Shown in pieces: positions 32,646 to 43,096 of a stretch of DNA of 64,000 nucleotides (position 1 is its first letter; the number at the start of each line of letters is the position of its first letter). A model generated the notes under the pieces. The model saw nothing but the letters and a program-made list of their open reading frames with translations, ran no database searches and was not told where the DNA came from. The translations under genes and the position numbers were made by a program. Source of the stretch: Halosimplex halobium (GTDB lineage Archaea > Halobacteriota > Halobacteria > Halobacteriales > Haloarculaceae); contig NZ_JBLKNX010000007.1 in NCBI RefSeq assembly GCF_051414055.1, positions 1 to 64,000 on the forward strand, read 5' to 3'.

Positions 32646-34628
32646 ATGGACATCGAGACGATCCCCGGGGTCGGCGAGAAGACGGCCGAGGCGCTGTCCG
32701 AACTCGACGACCCCGAGCGGGCGCTGCGCGACGGGGACGTGGCCACGCTGGCCCGCGCACCGGGCATCAGCGACGGCCGGGCCGCGCGTATCGCCCGCGC
32801 CGCCATCCGCCGGGAGCACGGCGACCCCGGCGGGTTCGCCGCCACCTCGCGCGCCCAGGAGATCTACCGCGACGCCCTCGATCTCGTCGCCGACCACGCC
32901 GTCACCCGCTACGCCGAGCGCCGCCTGGAGACGTTCTACCCCTCGCCATCCCGCTCCCGGGTCGAGGAGGCCCGCGAGTTCGCCGCCCGGGCGATGGACC
33001 GGGAGCCCGACGACGAGGTCCGCGGCGCGCTCGCCGGCGTCGAACCGCTGGAGTCGCCGCCGAGCGTCCGCGTGCGGGACCGCTGTCTCGCCACGACCGA
33101 CGCCGAGACCTACGCCCGCGCCCAGGAGGCGCTGCCCGAGGTCAGCGTCGAGATCGTCGACGACGCCCGCGGCCTCGCCGATCTGGCCCGGGGGTACGCC
33201 ACCGTCGTCGCGCTCGACGACGCGTTCACCGGCGTCGAGGTCGAGGGCGACGTGCGCGTCGAACCCGACGCGCTCGACGACCCCGCGACCGTGGTCCCCG
33301 AGCGCACCCTCGCGTTCTTCGCACACAACCGCAACCGTCTCCGGGCGGCCATCGAGGTCCACCGCGTCGCCGACCTGGACCCGCCCTGCGACCTGGACGA
33401 ACTGGCCGACGCGCTCGCCCGCATCGACGACGAGGGCAACGTCGCCGACGACGACCGCCTCCGGCAGCTCCAGACCGCGGTCGACGATCTGGACGCCGCC
33501 GTCTCGACCGCCGAGAGCGTCGCCAACGACCGGCTCCGCGAGGCCATCGAGGAGCGCGACGTGACCATCGAGGGCGCGGACCTGCTCTCGCTGGTCGAGC
33601 AGGGCGCCGGCGTCGACTCGCTGCTCCAGCGCGAACTCGCCGACGAGTACGCCGCGGCGGTCGACGACGCCCGCGACCACCTCGTCGACGCCCTCGAACT
33701 CGACGACTACGCCGACATGGCCCGCCGGGCGTTCCCCGACCAGCCCACCTTCCCCGTCGAGCGCGACGAGGAAGTGGTCTCCCGGCTCCGCGAGGAACTC
33801 ACCACCGCCCGCGACCGCCGGGCGACCCGTCTCAAACGCGAGGTGGCGACCGACCTCGCCGACGCCCGCGAGGACGCCGAGCGGCTGGCCGAGGCGGCGC
33901 TCGAACTCGACGTGGAGCTCGCCATCGCCCGCTTCGCCGAGGCGTACGACGCCACGCTGCCCGAGATCGGCGGCGAGGGGGTCGCCATCGAGGGGGGTCG
34001 CTCGCCGCTGCTGGACGTGCCCTACGAGGCGGTCGACCCCGTCGACTACCGGGTCGAGGGCGTCGCGCTCCTGACGGGCGTCAACAGCGGCGGGAAGACC
34101 TCCGTGCTCGACCTGGTCGCGCTGACCGTCACGCTCGCGCACATGGGCCTGCCGGTCCCGGCCGACCGCGCCCGCGTCGAGCACGTCGAGGAGCTGCACT
34201 ACCACGCCAAGACCCAGGGGACGCTGGACGCGGGCGCCTTCGAGTCCACGCTTCGGGAGTTCGGCACGCTCGTCGAGGCGGTCCGGTCGGGCGAGGGCGG
34301 CGACGTGGTCGTCCTCGTCGACGAACTGGAGAGCATCACCGAACCCGGTGCGAGCGCGAAGATCATGGCCGGTATCCTCGAAGCCTTCGACGCCTCGGAC
34401 GCCACCGCCGTCTTCGTGACCCACCTCGCCCGGGAGATCCAGGACGCCGCCCGCACCGACCTGGCCGTCGACGGCATCGAGGCCGAGGGGCTGGTCGACG
34501 GCGAACTCGTCGTCGACCGCTCGCCGGTAAAGGACGTGCTCGCCCGCTCGACGCCGGAGCTCATCGTCGAGAAGCTCGCCGACGAGCGCGACGGCTTCTA
34601 CGTCGAACTGCTGGAGAAGTTCGACTGA
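32646..34628 (+). CDS. MutS-family ATPase with N-terminal helix-hairpin-helix
   Basis: A 660-residue protein. The N-terminus has HhH repeats (TIPGVGEKTAEALSELDD and ARAPGISDGRAARIARAA). A long helical lever region follows (about 80-430). The C-terminal MutS ATPase has Walker A GVNSGGKTS (478-486), a Walker B VVVLVDELES (about 554-563), and the signature segment EPGASAKIMAGIL and VTHL. It lacks the mismatch-reading domain I of bacterial MutS and the Smr nuclease of MutS2, fitting the archaeal MutS5/MutS2-like group that acts on branched DNA or recombination. The HhH part points to structure-specific DNA binding. Confidence 0.85.
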   Translation: MDIETIPGVGEKTAEALSELDDPERALRDGDVATLARAPGISDGRAARIARAAIRREHGDPGGFAATSRAQEIYRDALDLVADHAVTRYAERRLETFYPSPSRSRVEEAREFAARAMDREPDDEVRGALAGVEPLESPPSVRVRDRCLATTDAETYARAQEALPEVSVEIVDDARGLADLARGYATVVALDDAFTGVEVEGDVRVEPDALDDPATVVPERTLAFFAHNRNRLRAAIEVHRVADLDPPCDLDELADALARIDDEGNVADDDRLRQLQTAVDDLDAAVSTAESVANDRLREAIEERDVTIEGADLLSLVEQGAGVDSLLQRELADEYAAAVDDARDHLVDALELDDYADMARRAFPDQPTFPVERDEEVVSRLREELTTARDRRATRLKREVATDLADAREDAERLAEAALELDVELAIARFAEAYDATLPEIGGEGVAIEGGRSPLLDVPYEAVDPVDYRVEGVALLTGVNSGGKTSVLDLVALTVTLAHMGLPVPADRARVEHVEELHYHAKTQGTLDAGAFESTLREFGTLVEAVRSGEGGDVVVLVDELESITEPGASAKIMAGILEAFDASDATAVFVTHLAREIQDAARTDLAVDGIEAEGLVDGELVVDRSPVKDVLARSTPELIVEKLADERDGFYVELLEKFD

Positions 34629-34749
34629 GCGGGCGGCGGAACCGCCCGACAGACGGCGAACGCGCGAACGGTTGACGGCAGGGCGAGCGCGCACGGAACG
34701 GCCGGCACTGGCACACGGGCTTAAGGGTGCGGCGGCACTACCCTCGGGT

Positions 34750-35961
34750 ATGCGACGATTCCGGCTGGGGAGCGCGTTCGGCATCCCGATCGACGTCGAC
34801 CTGACGTTTCTGCTCGTCCTGCCGCTGTTCGCCTGGGCGATCGGGTCGCAGATCGGCCGGTACGTCGAGATCGTCAACGACCTGTTCGGGTCGTCGATCC
34901 CGGTCGACACCCTGACGACCTCGACCGAACTCTCGCTGGCGCTGGGACTGGTCGCGGCGCTGGGGCTGTTCGTCGGCGTCGTCCTCCACGAACTGGGCCA
35001 CTCGCTGGTGGCGATGCGCTACGGCTTCCCCATCTCGTCGATCACCCTGTGGATCTTCGGCGGCATCGCCCAGCTCGACGAGATGCCCGAGGACTGGCGC
35101 CAGGAGCTGTTCATCGCCATCGCCGGCCCGGTCGTCAGCGTCGCGCTCGGCGCCGTCTCCTACGCCGCCTTCCTCGCCGTACCGGCGGGCGAGTCGCTGG
35201 GCCTGGCGGCCGCGGCGTTCGTCCTCGGCTACCTGGCGCTGATGAACGTCGTGCTCGCGGCGTTCAACCTGCTGCCCGGCTTCCCGATGGACGGCGGCCG
35301 GGTCCTCCGGGCGCTGCTCAACCGCACCCGGCCCTACGCCCGCGCCACCGAGATCGCCGCCGAGGTCGGGAAGGTGTTCGCGATCCTCCTCGGCCTCTTC
35401 GGCCTGTTCGGCGGCGGCGGGCTCTTCCTGGTCGCCATCGCCTTCTTCATCTACATCGGCGCGGCCAGCGAGGCCCAGCAGACGGTGATGCGGGCGGCCT
35501 TCGAGGGCGTCACCGTCGCGGACGTGATGACCCCCGCCGACCGAGTGACCGCCGTCGAGGACGACCTGTCGGTCGCCGAGCTGATCGAGACGATGTTCCG
35601 CGAGCGCCACACCGGCTACCCCGTCGAGCGCGACGGGGAGATCGTCGGCCTCGTCACGCTGGAGGACGCCCGCGCGGTGCGGGAGGTCGAACGGGACGCC
35701 TACCGGGTCGAGGAAGTCATGTCGACGGACCTGTACACCGTCGCGCCCGACGACGACGTGATGACCGCCCTGGAGGAACTCGACTCCCACGCCGTCGGCC
35801 GGCTGCTCGTCATGGAGGACGACGAGTTCGTCGGGCTGATCACCCGGACGGACATCATGAGCGCGCTGTCGATCATCAAGTCCAGTGGCCGCTACCAGTC
35901 GGAACCGGCCGACTCGACGGAGCCCGACGTGTTCCGGCCCGAGGAGTCGCGCCAGTCCTGA
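34750..35961 (+). CDS. Site-2-type intramembrane metalloprotease with CBS pair (M50)
   Basis: A 403-residue protein. Multiple helices carry the zinc motif LHELGHSLV (HELGH at 80-84) and the distal ligand segment NLLPGFPMDGGRVLRALL (Asp in MDGGR). Two CBS domains (about 255-385, EDVMTPADRVTAVEDDLSVAELIE and VMSTDLYTVAPDDDVMTALEELD) end the protein and may sense nucleotides or ionic state. The family cleaves membrane-bound regulators. ATG 34750 starts the RRFRLGSAFGIPI pattern seen in archaeal homologues. Confidence 0.9.
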   Translation: MRRFRLGSAFGIPIDVDLTFLLVLPLFAWAIGSQIGRYVEIVNDLFGSSIPVDTLTTSTELSLALGLVAALGLFVGVVLHELGHSLVAMRYGFPISSITLWIFGGIAQLDEMPEDWRQELFIAIAGPVVSVALGAVSYAAFLAVPAGESLGLAAAAFVLGYLALMNVVLAAFNLLPGFPMDGGRVLRALLNRTRPYARATEIAAEVGKVFAILLGLFGLFGGGGLFLVAIAFFIYIGAASEAQQTVMRAAFEGVTVADVMTPADRVTAVEDDLSVAELIETMFRERHTGYPVERDGEIVGLVTLEDARAVREVERDAYRVEEVMSTDLYTVAPDDDVMTALEELDSHAVGRLLVMEDDEFVGLITRTDIMSALSIIKSSGRYQSEPADSTEPDVFRPEESRQS

Positions 35962-35989
35962 TCCGGTGCCGACGGCGGTTCCCGCACGC

Positions 35990-36277
35990 TCACACGTCCT
36001 CGACGAGTTCGCCGATCCGGTCGATCGGGAGCCCCTGCATGGTCCTCGTGTCGAGCCCGTGGCGCTCGATGACCTGCGTCACCTGGAACGCCTGCTCCTG
36101 GTCGTCGACAGCGTAGACGATCAGGAAGTCGTAGTCGCCGAGCACGGCGTGGGAGTCGACGACCTCCCCGCCGAGGTCCCGGATGTCCTCGCGGATCGCT
36201 CCCCAGATCGAGACGAGTTCCTGGGGGTTCTGGTACTCCGCCTCGTTCACGTCGACCTCCGTGATGTAGGTGGGCAT
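35990..36277 (-). CDS. GYD-domain / Lrp-ligand-domain-like small protein
   Basis: A 95-residue protein with a ferredoxin-like alpha-beta fold: YITEVDVNEAEYQNPQELVSIWGAIREDIRDLGGEVVDSHAVLGDYDFLIVYAVDDQEQAFQVTQVIERHGLDTRTMQGLPIDRI. The GDYDF segment and spacing fit the GYD domain family, small dimeric proteins of unknown function. It is convergent with the M50 protease gene (28-base gap). Confidence 0.85.
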   Translation of the reverse strand: MPTYITEVDVNEAEYQNPQELVSIWGAIREDIRDLGGEVVDSHAVLGDYDFLIVYAVDDQEQAFQVTQVIERHGLDTRTMQGLPIDRIGELVEDV

Positions 36278-36458
36278 CTGTCCACCCGGACAACGGACGG
36301 GACGCCATTCAGCCTGGTGGCCGCGGAGACCGATGCCGCGGAGACTGCACCCGCGGTGGCTGCGGAGGCTGATGGCCGCGGAGCGGTGGCGTGGAACGGG
36401 AGAAGCGAAGGTCGCGGTCGGCTACGTCGTCGCTTGCGTCTGTCCTACCAGTTCCCGC

Positions 36459-36803
36459 TCAGGGCTCGCCGTCGGGCAGCTGGTCGAAGGCGGCGGGGTC
36501 CTGCCACAGCTCGTGGAGGGTGCCCGCGGCGAGGAATCGGGTGGGGGCGGCGACCCACTCGGTGGTCACGGGGTCGGACAGCTCCGGCGCGTCGGTCTCG
36601 AACCACCAGGCGACGTAGCGGCCGTCGGCCAGCCGCGCGGTCGGGTACATCTGCCCGTCGACCTCCACGTCGACGCGGGTCTCGTCGTCGACCGGCGGCC
36701 GCTCGTCGCCGTCGGTCGCGACGCTGATCTCGATGGGGATCGACCGCTCACCGCTCGCCTCGCCGACACCGCTCTCGTCGCCGCGTTCCGTGGTCGGGAT
36801 CAT
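36459..36803 (-). CDS. Hypothetical haloarchaeal protein
   Basis: A 114-residue acidic protein with strand-rich sequence (IPIEISVATDGD, TRVDVEVDGQMYPTARLADGRYVAWWFETDAPELSDPVTTEWVAAPTRFLAAGTLHELW). No family recognised. The start is uncertain: ATG 36803 gives MIPTTERG, whereas ATG 36839 adds 12 residues. It stands alone, 181 bases from the GYD-domain gene. Confidence 0.6.
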   Translation of the reverse strand: MIPTTERGDESGVGEASGERSIPIEISVATDGDERPPVDDETRVDVEVDGQMYPTARLADGRYVAWWFETDAPELSDPVTTEWVAAPTRFLAAGTLHELWQDPAAFDQLPDGEP

Positions 36804-37126
36804 CCTCGTCTCGATTCGACTGGAGGGGTCCCTCCCCAATAAACCCCAGTCGGCCAGGCGTCAGACGCCGCGTCGTCGTCGGGTTCGTCGCCGCCGGTCG
36901 CGGCCAACCAGTCGCTTTCGCGGCCAACCGGTCGCTTTCGCGGCCAACCAGTCGTGGCTGCGGCGGACCGGCCGCCGTCGTATCCGCCGGTTACCGGCTC
37001 GAAAGCTCGCCTGAACCAACCCCGCTTCCCCGACGAAACCGGCTCTAGCAGCGCTCACAGGCCCGAGATGGCGGCCAGGGGTGAACGGACGCGCCCGTTT
37101 TTCACGCCGAGCGCGAACGGGACGGC
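36804..37126. other. Intergenic space with a 20-bp direct repeat
   Basis: 323 bases between divergent genes. It contains CGGCCAACCAGTCGCTTTCG at 36901-36920, again with one change at 36921-36940 and partly at 36941-36955. No TATA box is obvious and no small gene is supported. Confidence 0.6.
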
Positions 37127-38209
37127 ATGGAAGGGGACCTCCTCGTCTACGGAGCGTACGGCTACACCGGGTCGCTGATCACCGAGCGGGCCGTCGCGGA
37201 CGGTCTCGACCCGATCCTCGCCGGACGATCGGCCGAACGGGTCGAGGCAGCGGCGACCGAACGCGGCTGCGACCACCGGGTGTTCAGCCTGGAACACCCG
37301 ACGGTCGTCGAGCGGATGGTCGCCGGCGTCGACGCCGTACTCAACTGCGCCGGCCCGTTCGAGGACACCGCCGAGCCGCTGGTCGACGCCTGTCTCCGCG
37401 CCGGCACCGACTACCTCGACCTCGCGGGTAACGTGGACGTGCTCGAAGCGACCGCCGCCCGCGACGCCGAGGCGACCGAGGAGGGCGTCGCCCTCGTGCC
37501 CGGCGTCGGCTTCGACGTGGTGCCGACCGACTGCCTGGCCGCCATCCTCCACGGCCTGCTCCCCGACGCCGATGAGCTCACGATCGCCATCGACGGACTG
37601 GGGACCTTCTCCCCGGGGACGGTGAAGTCGATGCTCCGCGGGCTCGACCGCCCGGGCGCCGTCCGCCGGGACGGTCGCGTCGAGACGGTCCCGCTGGCCT
37701 ACAAACGCCGGACCTTCGAGTTCCCGACCGGGGAGCGGACCGCCGTCACCGTCCCCTGGGGCGACGTGTCCTCGGCGTACTACTCGACGGGCATCCCGAA
37801 CATCGAGGTGTACGCGGGGGTCTCCGACCGCGTCGCCGACGCTCTGGAGCGGACCCGGCGGCTCGTCCCCGTCCTCGCCGCAGGGCCGGTCCGCCGGGCG
37901 GCGGAGGCCGTCGCCGGCCGGGTCGTCTCGGGGCCGACGGCCGACGAGCGGGCGGGGAGCGAGACGCACATCTGGGGCGAAGTGGTCGAGGCGGACGGCA
38001 CCGCCGCCCGCGCGCGGATGCGGACGCCGGACACCTACGACCTGACGACCGCGACGGCCGTCGAGGCCGCGCGGCGCGTCCTCGCGGGCGAGGCGAGCGA
38101 CGGTTTCCAGACGCCCGCCTCGGCGTTCGGCCCGGAGTTCGCCGAGGCCTTCGAGGGCGTCGAGCGGGAGATCCTGACCGAGCCCGAACCCGAACGGGTC
38201 ACGCAGTAG
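37127..38209 (+). CDS. Saccharopine dehydrogenase-like / trans-acting enoyl reductase-like protein
   Basis: A 360-residue oxidoreductase with an N-terminal Rossmann motif VYGAYGYTGSLITERAV, AGVDAVLNCAGPFEDTAEPLVDACLRAGTDYLDLAGN and VPGVGFDVVPTDCLAAILH. This pattern belongs to the saccharopine dehydrogenase NADP-binding family that includes mycobacterial trans-acting enoyl reductase. The substrate in haloarchaea is unknown; a role in lipid metabolism is possible. The gene stands alone. Confidence 0.85.
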   Translation: MEGDLLVYGAYGYTGSLITERAVADGLDPILAGRSAERVEAAATERGCDHRVFSLEHPTVVERMVAGVDAVLNCAGPFEDTAEPLVDACLRAGTDYLDLAGNVDVLEATAARDAEATEEGVALVPGVGFDVVPTDCLAAILHGLLPDADELTIAIDGLGTFSPGTVKSMLRGLDRPGAVRRDGRVETVPLAYKRRTFEFPTGERTAVTVPWGDVSSAYYSTGIPNIEVYAGVSDRVADALERTRRLVPVLAAGPVRRAAEAVAGRVVSGPTADERAGSETHIWGEVVEADGTAARARMRTPDTYDLTTATAVEAARRVLAGEASDGFQTPASAFGPEFAEAFEGVEREILTEPEPERVTQ

Positions 38210-38315
38210 GCCGACGGGCACCTGGCGGACCGGTCGACCGGCGAGGGGCCCGTAAGGCGCCGTTACCGCGGGTTCCCGCCCGTTACTTTTCCCCGGCGGT
38301 TCCCGAGGGTCGGCC

Positions 38316-38552
38316 ATGGCGAAAGAGCTGGAAGAACTGGATATGACCCGCGACGAGGCCGCCGACAAGCTGGAGTCGATCGCCGCGGACCTGCGCGGCG
38401 ACGGGACCTTCGACGTGAACGTGAACAACCGTACCGTCCACCTCACGCCGCCCGAGGAGATCGGCATGGAGATCGGCGTCCGCGAGACGTCGTCGCTGCT
38501 GCGGGGCAGCCGCGAGGCGTTCACCGTCAAACTCGACTGGAAACCGGAGTAG
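38316..38552 (+). CDS. Amphi-Trp domain protein
   Basis: A 78-residue protein matching the amphi-Trp pattern: TRDEAADKLESIAADLRGDGTFDVNVNNRTVHLTPPEEIGMEIGVRE, ending in FTVKLDWKPE with the conserved C-terminal Trp. The family is found mainly in archaea; its function is unknown to me. The T-rich stretch CGTTACTTTTCCCC lies about 35 bases before ATG. Confidence 0.88.
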   Translation: MAKELEELDMTRDEAADKLESIAADLRGDGTFDVNVNNRTVHLTPPEEIGMEIGVRETSSLLRGSREAFTVKLDWKPE

Positions 38553-38688
38553 CTGCTCGCGACCCGCCGCCGCGTTCCCGGGCTCGAACCGGGCGGCGGA
38601 CGGCGACGCTGTCGTCAGCCGCCCCCACGATCCGGCCGCGCTCTCCGCCGACGCCGCCTTTTTGCCCGGCCGGCGCGGGACTCCGCCA

Positions 38689-39648
38689 ATGACGGTCGAC
38701 ATCGCCTTCGTCGGCGCCGGCGGCATCGCCCAGTGGCAGCACTTCGACAACCTCGAAGCCATCGACGACGCCCGGATCGTCGGGGTCTGCGACGTGGACG
38801 CCGAGACCCGCGAGTCCGCCGCGGAGCGGTTCGACGCGCCCGCCTTCTCGGACCACCACGACTGCTACGTGGAGACCGACCCCGACGCCGTCTTCGTCTG
38901 TCTCCCGCCGTTCGCCCACGACGACCAGGAGATCGCAGCCGCCGAGCACGGCTACGACCTGTTCGTCGAGAAGCCGCTCGCCCTCTCCGCGGAGAAGGCC
39001 CGCGAGATCGAGGCCGCGGTCGAGGCCAACGACGTGCTCGCGCAGGTCGGCTACGACTGGCGCTACTCGGCGGGCGTCGAACGCGCCCGGGAGATCCTGG
39101 CCGGCCGCGACGTGGGCTACGTCGACGGCTACTGGTGGGGCGGCGTCGCCGGCGGCGAGGACCACTGGTGGCGCCACGCCGACAAATCCGGCGGCCAGGT
39201 CGTCGAACAGGCGACCCACGTCTACGACACCGTCCGCCACCTCGTCGGCGACGTTGAGCGCGTCTCGGCGGCCGGCAGTCACCGGATCGAGGACGCCGTC
39301 GACTTCTCCGACGCCACCTCGGCGACGATGACCCACGAGAACGGGGCGATCTCGCACGTTTCGACCACCTGTGCGGCCGAGGACGACAAGCACGGCCTCG
39401 AAGTGGTCGCCGACGGCGCCACCCTCGAAGTGACCGAGCAGTCCGTCTCCGGCGTCGTCGACGGCGAGGAACTCGACGAGGAGTTCGACCGCAACCCCTA
39501 CGCCGCCGAGGTCGAGGCGTTCGTCGACGCCGTCGCGTCGGGCGACGGCGCCGGCCTGCGCTCGCCCTACGCGGACGCCCGCCGGACGTTCGAGCTGACG
39601 CTGGCCGTCAACGAGTCCATCGCGGACGGCGAACCCGTGGAGCTGTAG
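38689..39648 (+). CDS. Gfo/Idh/MocA-family oxidoreductase
   Basis: A 319-residue protein. The NAD(P)-binding motif FVGAGGIAQWQHFDNLEAIDDARIVGVCDVD is at the N-terminus, then DAVFVCLPPFAHDDQEIAAAEHGYDLFVEKPLALS, whose EKP is the family hallmark, and a catalytic region GGQVVEQATHVYDTVRHLVGDVERV with the conserved Asp/His area. Such enzymes oxidise or reduce sugars or inositols; the substrate is unknown. ATG 38689 follows a T-rich stretch. Confidence 0.9.
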   Translation: MTVDIAFVGAGGIAQWQHFDNLEAIDDARIVGVCDVDAETRESAAERFDAPAFSDHHDCYVETDPDAVFVCLPPFAHDDQEIAAAEHGYDLFVEKPLALSAEKAREIEAAVEANDVLAQVGYDWRYSAGVERAREILAGRDVGYVDGYWWGGVAGGEDHWWRHADKSGGQVVEQATHVYDTVRHLVGDVERVSAAGSHRIEDAVDFSDATSATMTHENGAISHVSTTCAAEDDKHGLEVVADGATLEVTEQSVSGVVDGEELDEEFDRNPYAAEVEAFVDAVASGDGAGLRSPYADARRTFELTLAVNESIADGEPVEL

Positions 39649-39665
39649 AACGAGCGACGAGTGGG

Positions 39666-41222
<1,557 letters not shown>

Positions 41223-41356
41223 ACCTCCCGGTCCGCCCGGCCGACCCAAGTCGGTGTCGGTCGCCCCCGCCGCTGTTGTCGCTCGCCCGCCGCCATCGTT
41301 CCCGTGCGGTCGTCCCCTCCGCTACCCCTTTGGTGGTGGCGCCCGTCCGCCGACGC

Positions 41357-41749
41357 ATGGACGCGCAACTGCTGTCGGACGACCTCGCCGACCAGATCGT
41401 GACGACGGCCCGGACCGCCACCGGCGACAGCCTCCGGTCGGTGACCTTCTTCACACGGTCGGACTTCGAACAGCTATACCTGCGGGAGGACCTGGAGCGG
41501 GACGCCGACCTGGACACCTTCGTCGGCCACGAGTGGCGCGGCTTCCGCGACACGCGCAACGCCTACCAGTCCTCGGAGCTGGGCGAGTACCGCTACACGA
41601 TCCGCGCGTTCACCAACGGCTACCTCCTCCGGGTGACCGGCGAGCGCCGCGGCGTGCTCATCACCACTGACGGCCTCCAGATGCAGTCCTACGAGGAGAT
41701 CGCCGACGCCATCGAGAAGATGCTCGCCGAGGACCCCACCGCGGAATGA
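41357..41749 (+). CDS. Conserved haloarchaeal protein upstream of nurA
   Basis: A 130-residue protein: MDAQLLSDDLADQIVTTARTATGDSLRSVTFFTRSDFEQLYLREDLERDADLDTFVGHEW, then GEYRYTIRAFTNGYLLRVTGERRGVLITTDGLQMQSYEEIADAIEKMLAE. It looks like a small alpha-beta domain of a haloarchaeal family without known function. It overlaps nurA by four bases (ATGA 41746-41749), so it is co-translated and may work with it. ATG 41357 is chosen; an upstream open extension is Arg-rich. Confidence 0.78.
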   Translation: MDAQLLSDDLADQIVTTARTATGDSLRSVTFFTRSDFEQLYLREDLERDADLDTFVGHEWRGFRDTRNAYQSSELGEYRYTIRAFTNGYLLRVTGERRGVLITTDGLQMQSYEEIADAIEKMLAEDPTAE

Positions 41750-43002
41750 CGCTGGACCCGGTCCACGTCGACGGCATCGCCCGCCTCGCCGGCCGCGTCA
41801 GCGAGGGCGTCGACGAGGACGACCACCAGGACGCCGCCGAGACGGTGTGGACCGACTTTCTCGACCCCCTCTACCGGGACGGCGAGGCTGTCGTCGAACC
41901 GATCGGCGAACGGCGCCGCGAGAAGGTCCCGATCGACGATATCGCGCTCCGGGAGTCGCCGTTCCCCACTCAGCACGGCCTCGACTCGGGGACGATCAAC
42001 CCCACCACGTTCAAGAACGGGCTCGTGCTCGACGTGTCCCAGGCGGCGATGGCTGCCGTGCCTTCGGACCTGGAACTGCACCGCGCGCGGACCATCGTGA
42101 TGACCGCCCACTCCAACGACGACACCTACCGCATCGGCCAGGAGGACTGGACGATGCACGACGAGGGCTACGTCCGCGAGCGGGCGCTGCACGCCCCCCG
42201 TGTCGACCGCTACGAGCAGAACGTCGTCCACGCGCTGGCGCTGTACCTCGCCGAGAGCGAGCACGCCCGCCAGCAGGCCGAGATCGTCGACGACCTCCTC
42301 GTGCTCGACGGTCCGCTGTACCCGACGGGCCTGCTGAAGTGGGCCGAACGCGACACCGAACTCGCGGATCTCCTCGTCGAGGACGAGCGCCCCCGCGACG
42401 TGGTCGAGAACTACGTCCGCCTCGTCGAGACGTTCGTCGAGCGGGAGGTCCCGCTGGTCGGGTTCATCAAGAACAGCACCGCCAAGGCGATCACTCGCGT
42501 GGTCCGCGAGAAGACCAACGCCCCCTGGGCCAACGACAACGCCTTCTTCGGGCGGGTGCTCGCCCGCCGCGACGACCGGGGGGAGCTGAAGACCGACGCG
42601 ATCACGGCGACGGGCTGGTTCCGCTCGCGGGTCGGCACCGACCGCGTGATGGCCGCCGCCGGCGACGCGCTCGGTATCGACCGCGAACTCGACCCCGAGG
42701 CTTACGAGGTCACCTTCTTCGTGCTGTACGACCCGCGGGACGACCTCTGTTACCGGGTCGAGGCGCCCTACGCGTTCACCGAGGACGCGGAGACTCGCCG
42801 GGCGCTTCGGATGCAGGTACTCCACGACGTGGCCGGCGAGCAGGGGCCGCCGCTGGCGGTCGCCAAGGCCGACGAACTCGCCCACATCGACCGCCAGGCC
42901 AACGAGCAGCTGCGCCGGCGCATCGAGCGCGAACTCGGCAGCGACCGCCACCGCGAGTACGACGACAAGCGCTGGGGCGTCGACGTCGAGGAGATGGTGT
43001 AA
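41746..43002 (+). CDS. nurA: NurA-domain nuclease
   Basis: A 418-residue protein resembling the archaeal NurA 5'-3' nuclease that partners the HerA helicase in DNA end resection. Supporting segments are LVLDGPLYPTGLLKW (a catalytic-type Asp), PLVGFIKNSTAKAITRVV, VEAPYAFTEDA and the C-terminal VAKADELAHIDRQANEQLRRRIERELG. HerA, Rad50 and Mre11 are not adjacent. The upstream 130-residue gene is translationally coupled. Confidence 0.82.
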   Translation: MTLDPVHVDGIARLAGRVSEGVDEDDHQDAAETVWTDFLDPLYRDGEAVVEPIGERRREKVPIDDIALRESPFPTQHGLDSGTINPTTFKNGLVLDVSQAAMAAVPSDLELHRARTIVMTAHSNDDTYRIGQEDWTMHDEGYVRERALHAPRVDRYEQNVVHALALYLAESEHARQQAEIVDDLLVLDGPLYPTGLLKWAERDTELADLLVEDERPRDVVENYVRLVETFVEREVPLVGFIKNSTAKAITRVVREKTNAPWANDNAFFGRVLARRDDRGELKTDAITATGWFRSRVGTDRVMAAAGDALGIDRELDPEAYEVTFFVLYDPRDDLCYRVEAPYAFTEDAETRRALRMQVLHDVAGEQGPPLAVAKADELAHIDRQANEQLRRRIERELGSDRHREYDDKRWGVDVEEMV

Positions 43003-43096
43003 CGCGTCCGGGCCGGCGCCGTCCCCGATCGGACCGGTACTCTCACGCACGATCGGACCACCAGCCGTATAGCCCGGCCGCCCGAACCACGCTCCG

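Noticed and set aside
30870..34910. A 1346-codon open frame on the minus strand
   Set aside because: It lies antisense across larE, the membrane protein and the MutS-like gene. The translation is low-complexity Arg/Gly/Val-rich with no motifs; long antisense frames are common in very GC-rich haloarchaeal DNA.
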